From contig NZ_JAEUXJ010000002.1 of assembly GCF_016775475.1 (NCBI RefSeq), forward strand, positions 286,013-350,012: a stretch of 64,000 bases of DNA. The letters run 5' to 3'. Positions 25,615 to 34,984 of this stretch are shown here, piece after piece. The DNA comes from Belnapia mucosa (GTDB lineage Bacteria > Pseudomonadota > Alphaproteobacteria > Acetobacterales > Acetobacteraceae). Every line of letters starts with the position of its first letter. The stretch's first letter is position 1. The notes beneath the pieces are model-generated. The model was not told where the DNA came from and did no database searches. It was given only the letters and a program-made list of their open reading frames with translations. Position numbers and translations under genes: made by a program.

Positions 25615-26223
25615 GTGCGGGATGCCTATCGCCGCTGGGCCGGAGTTTATGACGAGGTGTTCGGCGGCGTGTCCGGCGCCGGACGCCGCCGCGCCGTCGC
25701 CGCTGCCAACCGGCTGCCCGGAACCCGGGTGCTGGAAGTCGGGGTCGGCACCGGCCTCGCCCTGCCGCTCTACGATCCGCGCAAGCGGGTGGTGGGCATC
25801 GATCTCTCGCGCGACATGCTGCGCCGCGCCCGCGACCGGGTGGCGCGCGAGCGGCTGAGCAATGTGATCGGCCTGGTCGAGATGGATGCCGAGGCGATGG
25901 CCTTCGAGGATGCCAGCTTCGACATCGCCGTCGCCATGTTCACCGCGACCGTGGTGCCGGATGCGCGGCGCCTGTTCCGCGAGATGCGGCGGGTGGTCCG
26001 GCCGGGCGGGGAGCTGCTCTTCGTCAACCATTTCGCCGCCGAGGGCGGGCTGCGCTGGTGGGCCGAGCGGACGCTCGCCCCGCTCTCGCGCGTGCTCGGC
26101 TGGCATCCGGATTTCGCCCTGACGGATCTGCTCGAGGATCCGCGGCAGGCCGTCGAGATCGATCCCTGCCCGCCCTTCGGGCTATTCACCCTGGTGCGCG
26201 TGCCGAACCTGTCGCTCGCCTGA
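25615..26223 (+). CDS. pmtA: Phosphatidylethanolamine N-methyltransferase, PmtA type
   Basis: 202 residues from GTG 25615. Features of soluble bacterial PmtA are visible: YRRWAGVYDEVFGGV, SAM motif VLEVGVGTGLALPLY, GIDLSRDML, FDIAVAMFTATVVPDARRL and PGGELLFVNHF. It would methylate phosphatidylethanolamine toward phosphatidylcholine. Coding appears to extend 28 codons further upstream, through the residues LDAGAV, to an ATT at 25531 that has GGAGGAGAG 7 bases before it. No ATG, GTG or TTG exists between the stop at 25495 and 25615, so initiation is uncertain. Confidence 0.78.
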   Translation: MRDAYRRWAGVYDEVFGGVSGAGRRRAVAAANRLPGTRVLEVGVGTGLALPLYDPRKRVVGIDLSRDMLRRARDRVARERLSNVIGLVEMDAEAMAFEDASFDIAVAMFTATVVPDARRLFREMRRVVRPGGELLFVNHFAAEGGLRWWAERTLAPLSRVLGWHPDFALTDLLEDPRQAVEIDPCPPFGLFTLVRVPNLSLA

Positions 26224-26896
26224 CAGCGCCCGAGCAGGCGAGGCGCGGCCGGGCCGCGCCGCCGCCGCGCCGGATCACCAGGGAGGGCTGACGACCGGCG
26301 GCGCAAAGGCCGACGAGGCTGCGCGCCGCGAGCGGCACCGCCCCGCCCGCCGCCCAGGCCGTGCCGAGCCGCGCCAGCACAACCCGCCGCTGATAGCCGG
26401 CGCCGCGTTCCGGATCGGCCGAGTGGTATTGCGCGATGGCGTCCGCCCAATTGCCGGTCTGTGCCCTCAGCGCCTTCAGGAAGCCGATCGCGTAGCGGAT
26501 ATTGGTCGCCGGATCGAAGCCCTCGGCGAGGCCGGGGAAGGCGTCCGGGTGGTGCAGCAGGTTCACCTGCATGCAGCCGATATCGATGGAGCGGCGCCCG
26601 CCTTCCTGCGCGGCCCGGACGGCGGCCAGCGCCGCCTCCTTGCTCGGCTCGGCATGGCCTTCGCCGCCGGTATTCCAGCTCCAGGGCCAGGGCTCGAAGC
26701 GGCCGCTGCGCGGGTCGCCGCGGCCGGTCTCGACCAGGGCGATGGCCAGCAGCAGGCCGGGCGGCAGGCCGGAGCCGTGCTCGGCGGCCGTAATCGCGCG
26801 GCGGCAGGCGGTCCAGTGATCCTCCTGCGCCGCGGCCGCCAGGGGGAGAAGGAGCGGGAGCAGGCCGAGCAGCAGGAGCAGGAGGGGGAGGCGCAT
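26186..26896 (-). CDS. Lytic transglycosylase (SLT domain) protein
   Basis: 236 residues. A leucine-rich signal peptide (1-23, ending AAAA before QEDH) exports it. The SLT-type lysozyme fold follows: ITAAEHGSGLPPGLLLAIALVETG with the probable catalytic Glu, then SIDIGCMQVNLLHHPDAF and AIAQYHSADPERGAGYQRRV. It would cleave peptidoglycan to 1,6-anhydromuropeptides. Its 3' end overlaps the convergent pmtA by 38 bases, and the last 40 residues are low-complexity. It starts ten bases after the mntH stop, so the two are probably co-transcribed. Confidence 0.85.
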   Translation of the reverse strand: MRLPLLLLLLGLLPLLLPLAAAAQEDHWTACRRAITAAEHGSGLPPGLLLAIALVETGRGDPRSGRFEPWPWSWNTGGEGHAEPSKEAALAAVRAAQEGGRRSIDIGCMQVNLLHHPDAFPGLAEGFDPATNIRYAIGFLKALRAQTGNWADAIAQYHSADPERGAGYQRRVVLARLGTAWAAGGAVPLAARSLVGLCAAGRQPSLVIRRGGGAARPRLACSGAVRRATGSARAPG

Positions 26897-26906
26897 GGGG
26901 CGCAGC

Positions 26907-28223
26907 CTACCCCGCCAGGATCCCCCAGAGCAGTTTGAGGTTCAGCGCCACGATCACGACCGTGCTGGCCCAGCCGAGCAGGAGCTGCCAGCGCGGCGCA
27001 GCCTCCGCCCCCAGCCGCCGCCGGTCCCCGGCGAAGAGCATCAGCGGGATGACGGCGAAGGGGAGCTGGAGGCAGAGCACCACCTGGGAGAGGACGAGGA
27101 GCTGCGCCGTGCCGCTTTCCCCCTGCAGCCAGGTCACCACGATGGCCGGGATGATGGCGACCAGCCGGGTGATCAGCCGTCGCACGACGGGGGGCAGGCG
27201 CAGGCCGAGGAAACCCTCCATCACCACCTGGCCGGCGAGCGTCGCGGTGACCGTCGCATTCAGCCCGCAGGCCAGCAGCGCCACGGCAAACAGGGTGGCG
27301 GCGAGGGTTGTCCCGACCATCGGCGCCAGCAGCGCATAGGCTTCCTGGATCTCCGCCACCTCGGTGCGGCCGCCGGCATGGAAGACCGCGGCGGCGGTGA
27401 CCAGGATGGCGGAATTCACCAGCAGGGCGAGGCCGAGGGCAAGGCTGCTGTCGATGGCGGCGAAGCGGATCGCCTCCCGCCGCTCGGCTTGGCTGGCGCC
27501 GACCGCGCGGGACTGCACCACGGCGGTATGGAGATAGAGGTTGTGCGGCATCACCGTGGCGCCGAGGATGCCGATGGCGATGTAGAGTTGCGCCTCATCT
27601 GCCAGGATCGAGCGCTGCGGGATGTAGCCGGCGAAGACCGCCGCCCAGTCCGGCTGGGCCAGGGCGAGCTGGACGGCGAAGCAGCCGAAGATCATCACGA
27701 TCAGCCCGGCCACCAGCGCTTCCAGCCAGCGGACGCCGCGATGCTGCAGCCAGAGGATCAGCAACGCATCGAGCGCGGTGAGCACGACGCCGAGGAGGAG
27801 CGGGATGCCGAAGAGGAGTTCGAGCGCGATGGCCGTGCCGATCAGCTCCGCGAGGTCGGTGGCGCAGATCGCCACCTCGGCCAGCAGCCAGAGGGCGTAA
27901 TTGACCGGGCGGGGGAAGCGGTCGCGGCAGAGCTGCGCCAGGTCCCGCCCCGTGGCGATGCCGATCCGCGCCGAGAGGGCCTGCAGCAGCATGGCCATGA
28001 GGCAGGAGAGCAGGGCGACCGAGAGCAGCGTGTAGCCAAAGGCCGAACCGCCGGCGAGGGCGGTGGCCCAGTTGCCGGGATCCATATAGCCGACGGCGAC
28101 CAGGTAGCCCGGGCCGAGGAAGGCGGAGAAGCGGCGCAGCCAGCCCGCGGCATCCGGCACGCGGACGCTGCGGTGCATCTCCGGCAGGCTGACCTCGGGC
28201 GGCGGCTCGACGCGGGTCAACAT
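26907..28223 (-). CDS. mntH: Nramp divalent metal ion transporter MntH
   Basis: 438 residues, about eleven membrane helices. The Nramp ion-binding motifs are exact: DPGNW (48-52) in helix 1 and MPHNLYLH (225-232) in helix 6. The family imports Mn2+ (and Fe2+) by proton symport. A divergent ArsR-type regulator with an inverted repeat between the genes points to metal control. The downstream lytic transglycosylase follows after ten bases. Confidence 0.93.
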   Translation of the reverse strand: MLTRVEPPPEVSLPEMHRSVRVPDAAGWLRRFSAFLGPGYLVAVGYMDPGNWATALAGGSAFGYTLLSVALLSCLMAMLLQALSARIGIATGRDLAQLCRDRFPRPVNYALWLLAEVAICATDLAELIGTAIALELLFGIPLLLGVVLTALDALLILWLQHRGVRWLEALVAGLIVMIFGCFAVQLALAQPDWAAVFAGYIPQRSILADEAQLYIAIGILGATVMPHNLYLHTAVVQSRAVGASQAERREAIRFAAIDSSLALGLALLVNSAILVTAAAVFHAGGRTEVAEIQEAYALLAPMVGTTLAATLFAVALLACGLNATVTATLAGQVVMEGFLGLRLPPVVRRLITRLVAIIPAIVVTWLQGESGTAQLLVLSQVVLCLQLPFAVIPLMLFAGDRRRLGAEAAPRWQLLLGWASTVVIVALNLKLLWGILAG

Positions 28224-28245
28224 GGGCCATCGGCGGCGCGGATGG

Positions 28246-28269
28246 CTGAACAGGTCTTCAACTGTTCAG
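28246..28269. promoter_or_regulatory. Putative ArsR-family operator between mntH and its regulator
   Basis: CTGAACAG (28246-28253), eight bases, CTGTTCAG (28262-28269): a perfect 8+8 inverted repeat 22 bases upstream of the mntH start. Size and TGAACA/TGTTCA halves fit metal-sensing ArsR/SmtB operators. Confidence 0.6.
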
Positions 28270-28360
28270 AGGTTCCTTGTTTTTCAGAGGGTTAAGTCAG
28301 GATCGCAGTTGCGCTCGCGAGGCTTTCCTGTCAAGGCGCAAGCACGAGGGTGAGGGCCAG

Positions 28361-28687
28361 ATGCGCGGACGAATCCGGATCGGCGACGACCAGGTGGTGG
28401 AGCTGGCGGAGATGTTCCGCCTGATGAGCGACCCGACGCGGCTGAAGATCATCCTCGCCTGCCTCGACGCGGCGGCGGCGGTGGGGGAGATGGCGGAGCG
28501 CCTGGGCATCTCGGCCTCGCTGGTCTCGCACCATCTGCGGCTGCTGCGCGCGGCGCGGCTGCTCCAGGCCGAGCGGCGCGGCCGGCAGGTCTTCTACGCG
28601 GTTCAGGACGAGCATATCCGCTCCATGCTCTCGGATATGGTGGACCATGTGGCCGAGGTCGATGCCGAGGCCGAAGCCGGCAGCTGA
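28361..28687 (+). CDS. ArsR/SmtB family metal-responsive regulator
   Basis: 108 residues. The winged helix-turn-helix is clear: VELAEMFRLMSDPTRLKIILACLD, VGEMAERLGISASLVSHHLRLLRAARLLQAERRGRQVFYAV. The C-terminal helix contains DEHIRSMLSDMVDHVAEVDAEAEAGS, whose D, H and E side chains resemble the alpha-5 metal site of SmtB/CzrA-type sensors. No cysteine pair is seen in alpha-3. I start at ATG 28361, with GAGGGTGAGGG upstream. It is divergent from mntH and probably regulates it. Confidence 0.85.
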   Translation: MRGRIRIGDDQVVELAEMFRLMSDPTRLKIILACLDAAAAVGEMAERLGISASLVSHHLRLLRAARLLQAERRGRQVFYAVQDEHIRSMLSDMVDHVAEVDAEAEAGS

Positions 28688-28868
28688 TTTCTACCGCGCC
28701 AGACGGGCGACTTGCGGTTCCGCGGCGGACCCTCACTTGTGCGGTGCGGTGCTGGGCGACTATGGTCCGGCCGGCCGGCGTCCCCCAGGGAATCTCCATG
28801 CGGGGGACCTGCGGGCATGGCGGCACTCAGGCGATGCGCGCACCGCGCGCGAGCGGGCGGGATACGGA

Positions 28869-29771
28869 ATGCAGCGGGTCATCGGTCGTTGGTTGGGGTG
28901 GGCTTCGGGGCTGGCGCTGGCGGCCCTGCTTGGCATGGTCGGGCCTGCCCTGGCGCAGGGTAGCGGCGCTTCCGGCGGGGTTGTGGGGGAGACCCATACC
29001 GATCTGGGCGGGCCGGTCCCCTGGGGGCTGGGGCTCCAGGCCGCGGGCGGCCCGGTGAAGGAAGCGATCCACGACTTCAACACGCTGGTGCTGTGGATCA
29101 TCGTCCTCATCACCATCTTCGTCATGGTGCTGCTGGCCTATGTGATGTGGCGCTACCGCGAATCGGCGAACCCGAATCCGTCGCGGACCAGCCACAACAC
29201 GCTGATCGAGATCGCCTGGACCGTGGTGCCGGTGCTGATCCTGCTGATCATCGCCATCCCGTCCTTCCGCCTCATTTATTATGAGGACCGGGCGCGCGAT
29301 GCGGACCTGACGATCAACGTCCAGGGCCGGCAGTGGTACTGGCACTATGCCTATCCGGACAATGGCGACTTCGCCTTCGACAGCCGGCCGATTCCGGATG
29401 AGGACCTCAAGCCCGACCAGCCGCGCAACCTCGCGGTGGACGAGCCGCTGGTGATCCCGGTGGGCGCCAATATCCGGGTCCTGACCACAGGCCAGGACGT
29501 GATCCACAGCTTCTTCGTCCCCAGCCTCGGCGTGCAGAAATACACGATCCCGGGCCGGACGCTGGAGACCTGGTTCCGTGCCGACCGCCCGGGCACCTAT
29601 TACGGCCAGTGCAACCAGATCTGCGGGACCAATCACTGGTTCATGCCGATCATGGTCCGCGCCGTGCCGCAGGCCGAGTTCCAGGCCTGGGTCGAGGAGG
29701 CGAAGAAGAAATACGCGGCGGAGGGCAGCCCGGCCGAGACCGGCACCCGCATCGCCGAGCTGAGCCGCTGA
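28869..29771 (+). CDS. ctaC: Cytochrome c oxidase subunit II
   Basis: 300 residues. A signal peptide (1-30, ending ALAQ) and two membrane helices (about 72-94 and 112-135) precede the periplasmic cupredoxin domain. The CuA ligands are all present: His213 in QDVIHSF, Cys248 and Cys252 in GQCNQICGTNH, His256 and Met259. QGRQWYWHYAYP is the electron-entry tryptophan region. It accepts electrons from cytochrome c for the aa3 oxidase. The start at ATG 28869 places the signal peptide correctly. A TTGTGC-18-TATGGT promoter candidate lies at 28737-28766. Confidence 0.95.
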   Translation: MQRVIGRWLGWASGLALAALLGMVGPALAQGSGASGGVVGETHTDLGGPVPWGLGLQAAGGPVKEAIHDFNTLVLWIIVLITIFVMVLLAYVMWRYRESANPNPSRTSHNTLIEIAWTVVPVLILLIIAIPSFRLIYYEDRARDADLTINVQGRQWYWHYAYPDNGDFAFDSRPIPDEDLKPDQPRNLAVDEPLVIPVGANIRVLTTGQDVIHSFFVPSLGVQKYTIPGRTLETWFRADRPGTYYGQCNQICGTNHWFMPIMVRAVPQAEFQAWVEEAKKKYAAEGSPAETGTRIAELSR

Positions 29772-31403
<1,632 letters not shown>

Positions 31404-31428
31404 GGCAGGACCCGACCACCACCGAAAG

Positions 31429-31460
31429 CGCCACATCCCGAAGCCGGGGTGTGGCGTTTT
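31429..31460 (+). terminator. Stem-loop terminator after ctaD
   Basis: A 12-bp stem (31429-31440 with 31445-31456, one G-T pair) around AAGC, followed by TTTT. It lies between ctaD and ctaB, so it would cap the subunit II/I message and lower expression of the assembly genes. Confidence 0.7.
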
Positions 31461-31486
31461 CCGCTTCCAAGGCCTACATCGCAGCC

Positions 31487-32410
31487 ATGAGCGACGTCAC
31501 CGCAGCCGCCCCGCAGCAGGACCTGTCCGAGGTCAAGGACTGGGTCACCCTCCTGAAGCCGCGCGTCATCTCGCTGGTGGTCCTCACCGGCCTCTGCGGG
31601 CTGCTCGTGGCACCCGGCCACCTGAACCCGGTGCTGGCCATCGCCGCCGTGCTCTGCATCGCGCTCGGTGCCGGTGCCGCGGGCGCCATCAACATGTGGT
31701 ACGACCGCGACATCGATGCGGTCATGCGCCGGACCCAGCACCGCCCCATCCCGGCCGGACGGATCGAGCCGGGGGCGGCGCTGGCCTATGGCGTCGGCCT
31801 CGCCGTCGCCTCCGTCCTCATCATGGGGTTGGCGACCAACTGGGTCGCGGCCGGAGTGCTGGCGGTCTCGATCGGCTTCTACGTCTTCGTCTACACCGCC
31901 TGGCTGAAGCGGCGGACCTCGCAGAACATCGTCATCGGCGGTGCGGCCGGGGCCTTCCCGCCGGTGATCGGCTGGGCGGCGGTGACCGGCGACGTGACGC
32001 TGGCGCCGATGCTGCTCTTTGCCATCATCTTCTTCTGGACCCCGCCGCATTTCTGGGCGCTCAGCCTCTTTGCCCATGCCGATTACGAAAAGGTCGGCGT
32101 GCCGATGCTGCCCGTCACCCATGGCGCACGGGAGACGCGGAAGCAGGTCCTGCTCTATACCCTGCTGCTGGTGCCGCTGACGCTGCTGCCGACGCTGCTC
32201 GGCTTCGCCGGCTGGCTCTATGCCGCGGCGGCGCTGCTGCTGGGGGCCGAGTTCCTGCGCCATGCCGTCGCCGTCTGGCGCGACCGGCAGGATGCCGAAG
32301 GGCGCAGCCTGACCAAGGACGCGCCCGCCCGTAAGGCCTTCCGCTACTCGCTGCTCTACCTCGCGCTGCTCTTCCTCGCGCTGGTGGTGGACAAGGCGGT
32401 CCTCGGCTGA
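31487..32410 (+). CDS. ctaB: Protoheme IX farnesyltransferase (heme O synthase)
   Basis: 307 residues, a UbiA-superfamily integral membrane prenyltransferase. The first aspartate-rich motif NMWYDRDIDAVMRRTQHRP binds farnesyl pyrophosphate. The opening DWVTLLKPRVISLVVLTGLCG and FWTPPHFWALSLF are typical of CtaB/CyoE. It makes heme O for subunit I. The frame is open far upstream through ctaD, but ATG 31487 fits the family length. Its stop overlaps the ATG of the next small gene. Confidence 0.95.
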   Translation: MSDVTAAAPQQDLSEVKDWVTLLKPRVISLVVLTGLCGLLVAPGHLNPVLAIAAVLCIALGAGAAGAINMWYDRDIDAVMRRTQHRPIPAGRIEPGAALAYGVGLAVASVLIMGLATNWVAAGVLAVSIGFYVFVYTAWLKRRTSQNIVIGGAAGAFPPVIGWAAVTGDVTLAPMLLFAIIFFWTPPHFWALSLFAHADYEKVGVPMLPVTHGARETRKQVLLYTLLLVPLTLLPTLLGFAGWLYAAAALLLGAEFLRHAVAVWRDRQDAEGRSLTKDAPARKAFRYSLLYLALLFLALVVDKAVLG

Positions 32411-32538
32411 TGACGCCCGAGCAGCGCACCGATCTCGACCGCCGGCGGCGGCAGAAGAACTGGGCCGTGCTTGGCGTATTGGTCGTCCTGGTGGCCCTGT
32501 TCTTCGCCATCAGCGCCGCCCGCGTCCTGAGGGGATGA
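32410..32538 (+). CDS. Small single-helix protein of the cox cluster (CoxF-like)
   Basis: 42 residues. A charged N-terminus (TPEQRTDLDRRRRQKN) precedes one membrane helix (WAVLGVLVVLVALFFAIS). The ATG overlaps the ctaB TGA and the stop lies four bases before ctaG, so it is translated within the operon. Alphaproteobacterial clusters commonly carry such a CoxF-type peptide at exactly this position; its biochemical role in oxidase assembly is not settled. Confidence 0.75.
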   Translation: MTPEQRTDLDRRRRQKNWAVLGVLVVLVALFFAISAARVLRG

Positions 32539-32542
32539 ACCG

Positions 32543-33154
32543 ATGACCCCGCGTGACCAGCTTCGCCGCCGCAACCGCCGGCTCGGCCTGGCGGTGGGTG
32601 GATTCGTGGCCGGCATGGTCGGCCTCGCCTTCGCCTCCGTCCCCCTCTACGACATGTTCTGCCGCGCCACCGGCTATAACGGCACGGTGCAGGCGGGCGG
32701 GCCGGCGGCCCCGGGGGCGGGGGAGCAGGTCATGACGATCCGCTTCAACGCCACCACCCATCCCGGCCTGCCCTGGCGCTTCGGGCCCGAGACGCCGAGC
32801 ATGCGGCTCCGCGTCGGCGAGGAGGGGATGGGCTTCTACCGGGCGGAGAACCTCTCCGGCACGCCGGTCACCGGCGTCGCCACCTACAACGTCACGCCCG
32901 AGGTGGTGGGGAAGTATTTCCACAAAACCGCCTGCTTCTGCTTCGACGAGCAGACGCTGGAGCCGGGGCAGCGGGCGGATATGCCGCTCTCCTTCTGGGT
33001 CGATCCGAAGATTGCCGATGACCCGAATACGCGCGGCATCCGCACCATCACCATCAGCTATACCTTCTTCCGCAGCCTCGACGATGCGGCCCGGTCCGGG
33101 GCGCTGGCCAATGCCGGCGAACATGTGGGGCCGCGGCGCACCGCAACGCCCTGA
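32543..33154 (+). CDS. ctaG: Cytochrome c oxidase assembly protein CtaG/Cox11
   Basis: 203 residues. One N-terminal membrane helix (about 12-32) anchors a periplasmic beta domain. The copper-binding CFCFDEQ motif (Cys131 and Cys133) is intact, and VPLYDMFCRATGYNGTVQ is the conserved Cox11 segment with a third cysteine at 40. It delivers copper to the CuB site of subunit I. It lies between the CoxF-like gene and ctaE, in the usual order. Confidence 0.95.
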   Translation: MTPRDQLRRRNRRLGLAVGGFVAGMVGLAFASVPLYDMFCRATGYNGTVQAGGPAAPGAGEQVMTIRFNATTHPGLPWRFGPETPSMRLRVGEEGMGFYRAENLSGTPVTGVATYNVTPEVVGKYFHKTACFCFDEQTLEPGQRADMPLSFWVDPKIADDPNTRGIRTITISYTFFRSLDDAARSGALANAGEHVGPRRTATP

Positions 33155-33249
33155 TCCAGGGCCCAACCGGGCTTGATCCGGCCGGGGTTTTGGGGATTGA
33201 TGCGCCGCAACCGGCGGGGCCTTCCTCCCGCCCGTGATCAGGACGCGCC

Positions 33250-34101
33250 ATGGCCAGCTCCTCCGATATGACGGCGACCGCGGAAGCCCCGCCGCTGCAC
33301 AAGCACCCCTACCACCTGGTGGACCCGTCCCCCTGGCCGCTGGCTGGCGCCTTCGCCGGCGGCGCGCTGGTGCTGGGGATCGTCCTGCTGGCGCATTACG
33401 GCATCTGGTGGATGCTCTATCTGGGCGTCGCCGGCGTGCTGGCGACGATGTTCTTCTGGTGGCGTGACGTCATCCGCGAATCGCGGACCCCGGGGATGCA
33501 TACCCCGATCGTGCGGATCGGCCTGCGCTACGGGATGATGCTGTTCATCGCCTCCGAGGTGATGTTCTTCGTCGCCTTCTTCTGGGCCTATTTCCACTTC
33601 GCGCTCTATCCGCAGCATGTCTCCGGCGCGACCGAGGCGGTGTGGCCGCCGCATGGGGTGCTGACCTTCGACCCCTTCGGCCTGCCCTTCCTGAACACCA
33701 TGATCCTGCTGCTGTCGGGCTGCACGGTGACCTGGGCGCATCACGCCCTGCTGCACAACGACCGCAAGTCGCTGATCACCGGCCTGGCGCTGACGGTCCT
33801 TCTCGGCCTCTCCTTCACCTCGCTGCAGGCGGTGGAATATGCCGAGGCGCCGTTCAAGTTCACCGGCGGCGTCTATCCCTCCACCTTCTTCCTTGCCACC
33901 GGCTTCCACGGCTTCCATGTGATCGTCGGGACCACCTTCCTGCTGGTCTGCCTGATCCGCGCCATGCGCGGCCATTTCACCCCGAACCGGCATTTCGGCT
34001 TCGAGGCGGCGGCCTGGTACTGGCACTTCGTGGACGTGGTCTGGCTGTTCCTCTTTGTCTGCATTTACTTCCTGGGCGCCGGCGAGATCGCCGAGCACTA
34101 G
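33250..34101 (+). CDS. ctaE: Cytochrome c oxidase subunit III
   Basis: 283 residues with seven membrane helices. Conserved segments are [52 protein letters not shown] and [18 protein letters not shown]. The subunit stabilises the proton-pumping core. Ninety-five bases with a GC-rich hairpin separate it from ctaG. The stop codon TAG is part of the CTAG that opens a palindromic element. Confidence 0.96.
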   Translation: MASSSDMTATAEAPPLHKHPYHLVDPSPWPLAGAFAGGALVLGIVLLAHYGIWWMLYLGVAGVLATMFFWWRDVIRESRTPGMHTPIVRIGLRYGMMLFIASEVMFFVAFFWAYFHFALYPQHVSGATEAVWPPHGVLTFDPFGLPFLNTMILLLSGCTVTWAHHALLHNDRKSLITGLALTVLLGLSFTSLQAVEYAEAPFKFTGGVYPSTFFLATGFHGFHVIVGTTFLLVCLIRAMRGHFTPNRHFGFEAAAWYWHFVDVVWLFLFVCIYFLGAGEIAEH

Positions 34102-34204
34102 ACCACGATCCGCGGTCATGGGATCGCGGAGCATGGTCTAGTCCGTTGTTTGGTCGCGTGATTCACGCCTTCGGCTGTTCCAGCCTCCGGCGATCACGCT
34201 CTGG
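34098..34204. repeat. CTAG-bounded two-palindrome mosaic element, full copy C
   Basis: Palindrome 1 is exactly 44 bases (34098-34141), CTAG to CTAG: 8 bp (CTAGACCA/TGGTCTAG), a 3x3 internal loop, then TCCGCG/CGCGGA. A spacer with GTTGTTTGG follows. Palindrome 2 pairs GCGTGAT (34156-34162) with ATCACGC (34193-34199), GCC with GGC and GGCTG with CAGCC around TTC. It ends GCTCTGG. Layout and spacing match 39386-39493 although the sequences differ. The left CTAG is the ctaE stop. Confidence 0.75.
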
Positions 34205-34230
34205 CCGCCCACGAGGCTTGCCTCCGGCAG

Positions 34231-34268
34231 GGGCCGCTGTCCGCATCGCGGCAGCGGCCCTTTCTTTT
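34231..34268 (+). terminator. Stem-loop terminator after ctaE
   Basis: GGGCCGCTG (34231-34239) pairs with CAGCGGCCC (34252-34260) around 12 bases, followed by TTTCTTTT. It lies between ctaE and surf1. Confidence 0.65.
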
Positions 34269-34303
34269 GGCGGCGGCCGCTGTTGCCCCCATATCGGACC
34301 GTG

Positions 34304-34984
34304 ATGCGCCGCTTCCTTCCCATCCTCGCCAGCCTGCCGGTGCTGGCCGCGCTGATCGCGCTCGGCACCTGGCAGGTCCATCGCCTGCACTGGAAGACCG
34401 ACATGCTGGCGCGGATCGCCGCCGCCGAGGCGGGGCCGCCCCGCCCGCTGGCGGCGACGCCCGAGCCCTATGCGAAGGTCGTCGCCACCGGCCGCTTCGA
34501 CCATGGGCGGGAGGTGCTGCTGGGCATCGAGCTGCGCGGCACCACGCTCGGCGCGCATCTGGTGACGCCGCTGCTGCGGCCGGAGGCGCCGCCGCTGCTG
34601 GTGGATCGCGGCTGGGTGCCGCTGGAGCGGGACCGCCCGCTCGACCGGCCGGAGGGCGAGGTGGCCGTCACCGGATATGTCCGGGGGGTCGATACCCGCG
34701 ACTGGAACAGCCCGCGCGACGATACGGCTGGGCGGCGCTTCTGGGTCTTCGACCCGGCCGTGATCGGCGCCGCGCTCGGCCTACCGCCGCCGGCGCCCTT
34801 CGGGCTGGTCGCGCTGGTCGGGCCGGGCGCTCCGGTCGGGCAGCTGCCCGCCGCCGCGCGGAGCCTGCCGCGGCCGGACAACCCGCATCTCGGCTATGCC
34901 ATCACCTGGTATGGGCTCGCCGCCGCGCTGGTCGGCGTGGTCCTCGCCTTCATCCTCCGCCGCACCCGGGAGTCCGCCGCATGA
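34304..34984 (+). CDS. SURF1 family oxidase assembly protein
   Basis: 226 residues. Two membrane helices, one at each end, flank a soluble domain, as in Surf1/Shy1. Landmarks are LGTWQVHRLHWKTDML after the first helix, LLVDRGWVPLERD in the middle and NPHLGYAITWYGLAAALVGVVL at the end. It assists insertion of heme a into subunit I. I start at ATG 34304; a GTG precedes it directly. Its stop overlaps the next ATG. It follows ctaE across an element and a terminator. Confidence 0.92.
   Translation: MRRFLPILASLPVLAALIALGTWQVHRLHWKTDMLARIAAAEAGPPRPLAATPEPYAKVVATGRFDHGREVLLGIELRGTTLGAHLVTPLLRPEAPPLLVDRGWVPLERDRPLDRPEGEVAVTGYVRGVDTRDWNSPRDDTAGRRFWVFDPAVIGAALGLPPPAPFGLVALVGPGAPVGQLPAAARSLPRPDNPHLGYAITWYGLAAALVGVVLAFILRRTRESAA

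Noticed and set aside
26895..28295. Plus-strand frame of 466 codons opposite mntH
   Set aside because: The translation is a low-complexity Gln/Glu/His/Arg mixture, the antisense of membrane helices; MntH on the other strand has all Nramp motifs.
34142..34204. Palindrome 2 of copy C as a simple rho-independent terminator of ctaE
   Set aside because: There is no T-run behind it and a better terminator with TTTCTTTT follows at 34231-34268; the layout matches the element at 39386 instead.
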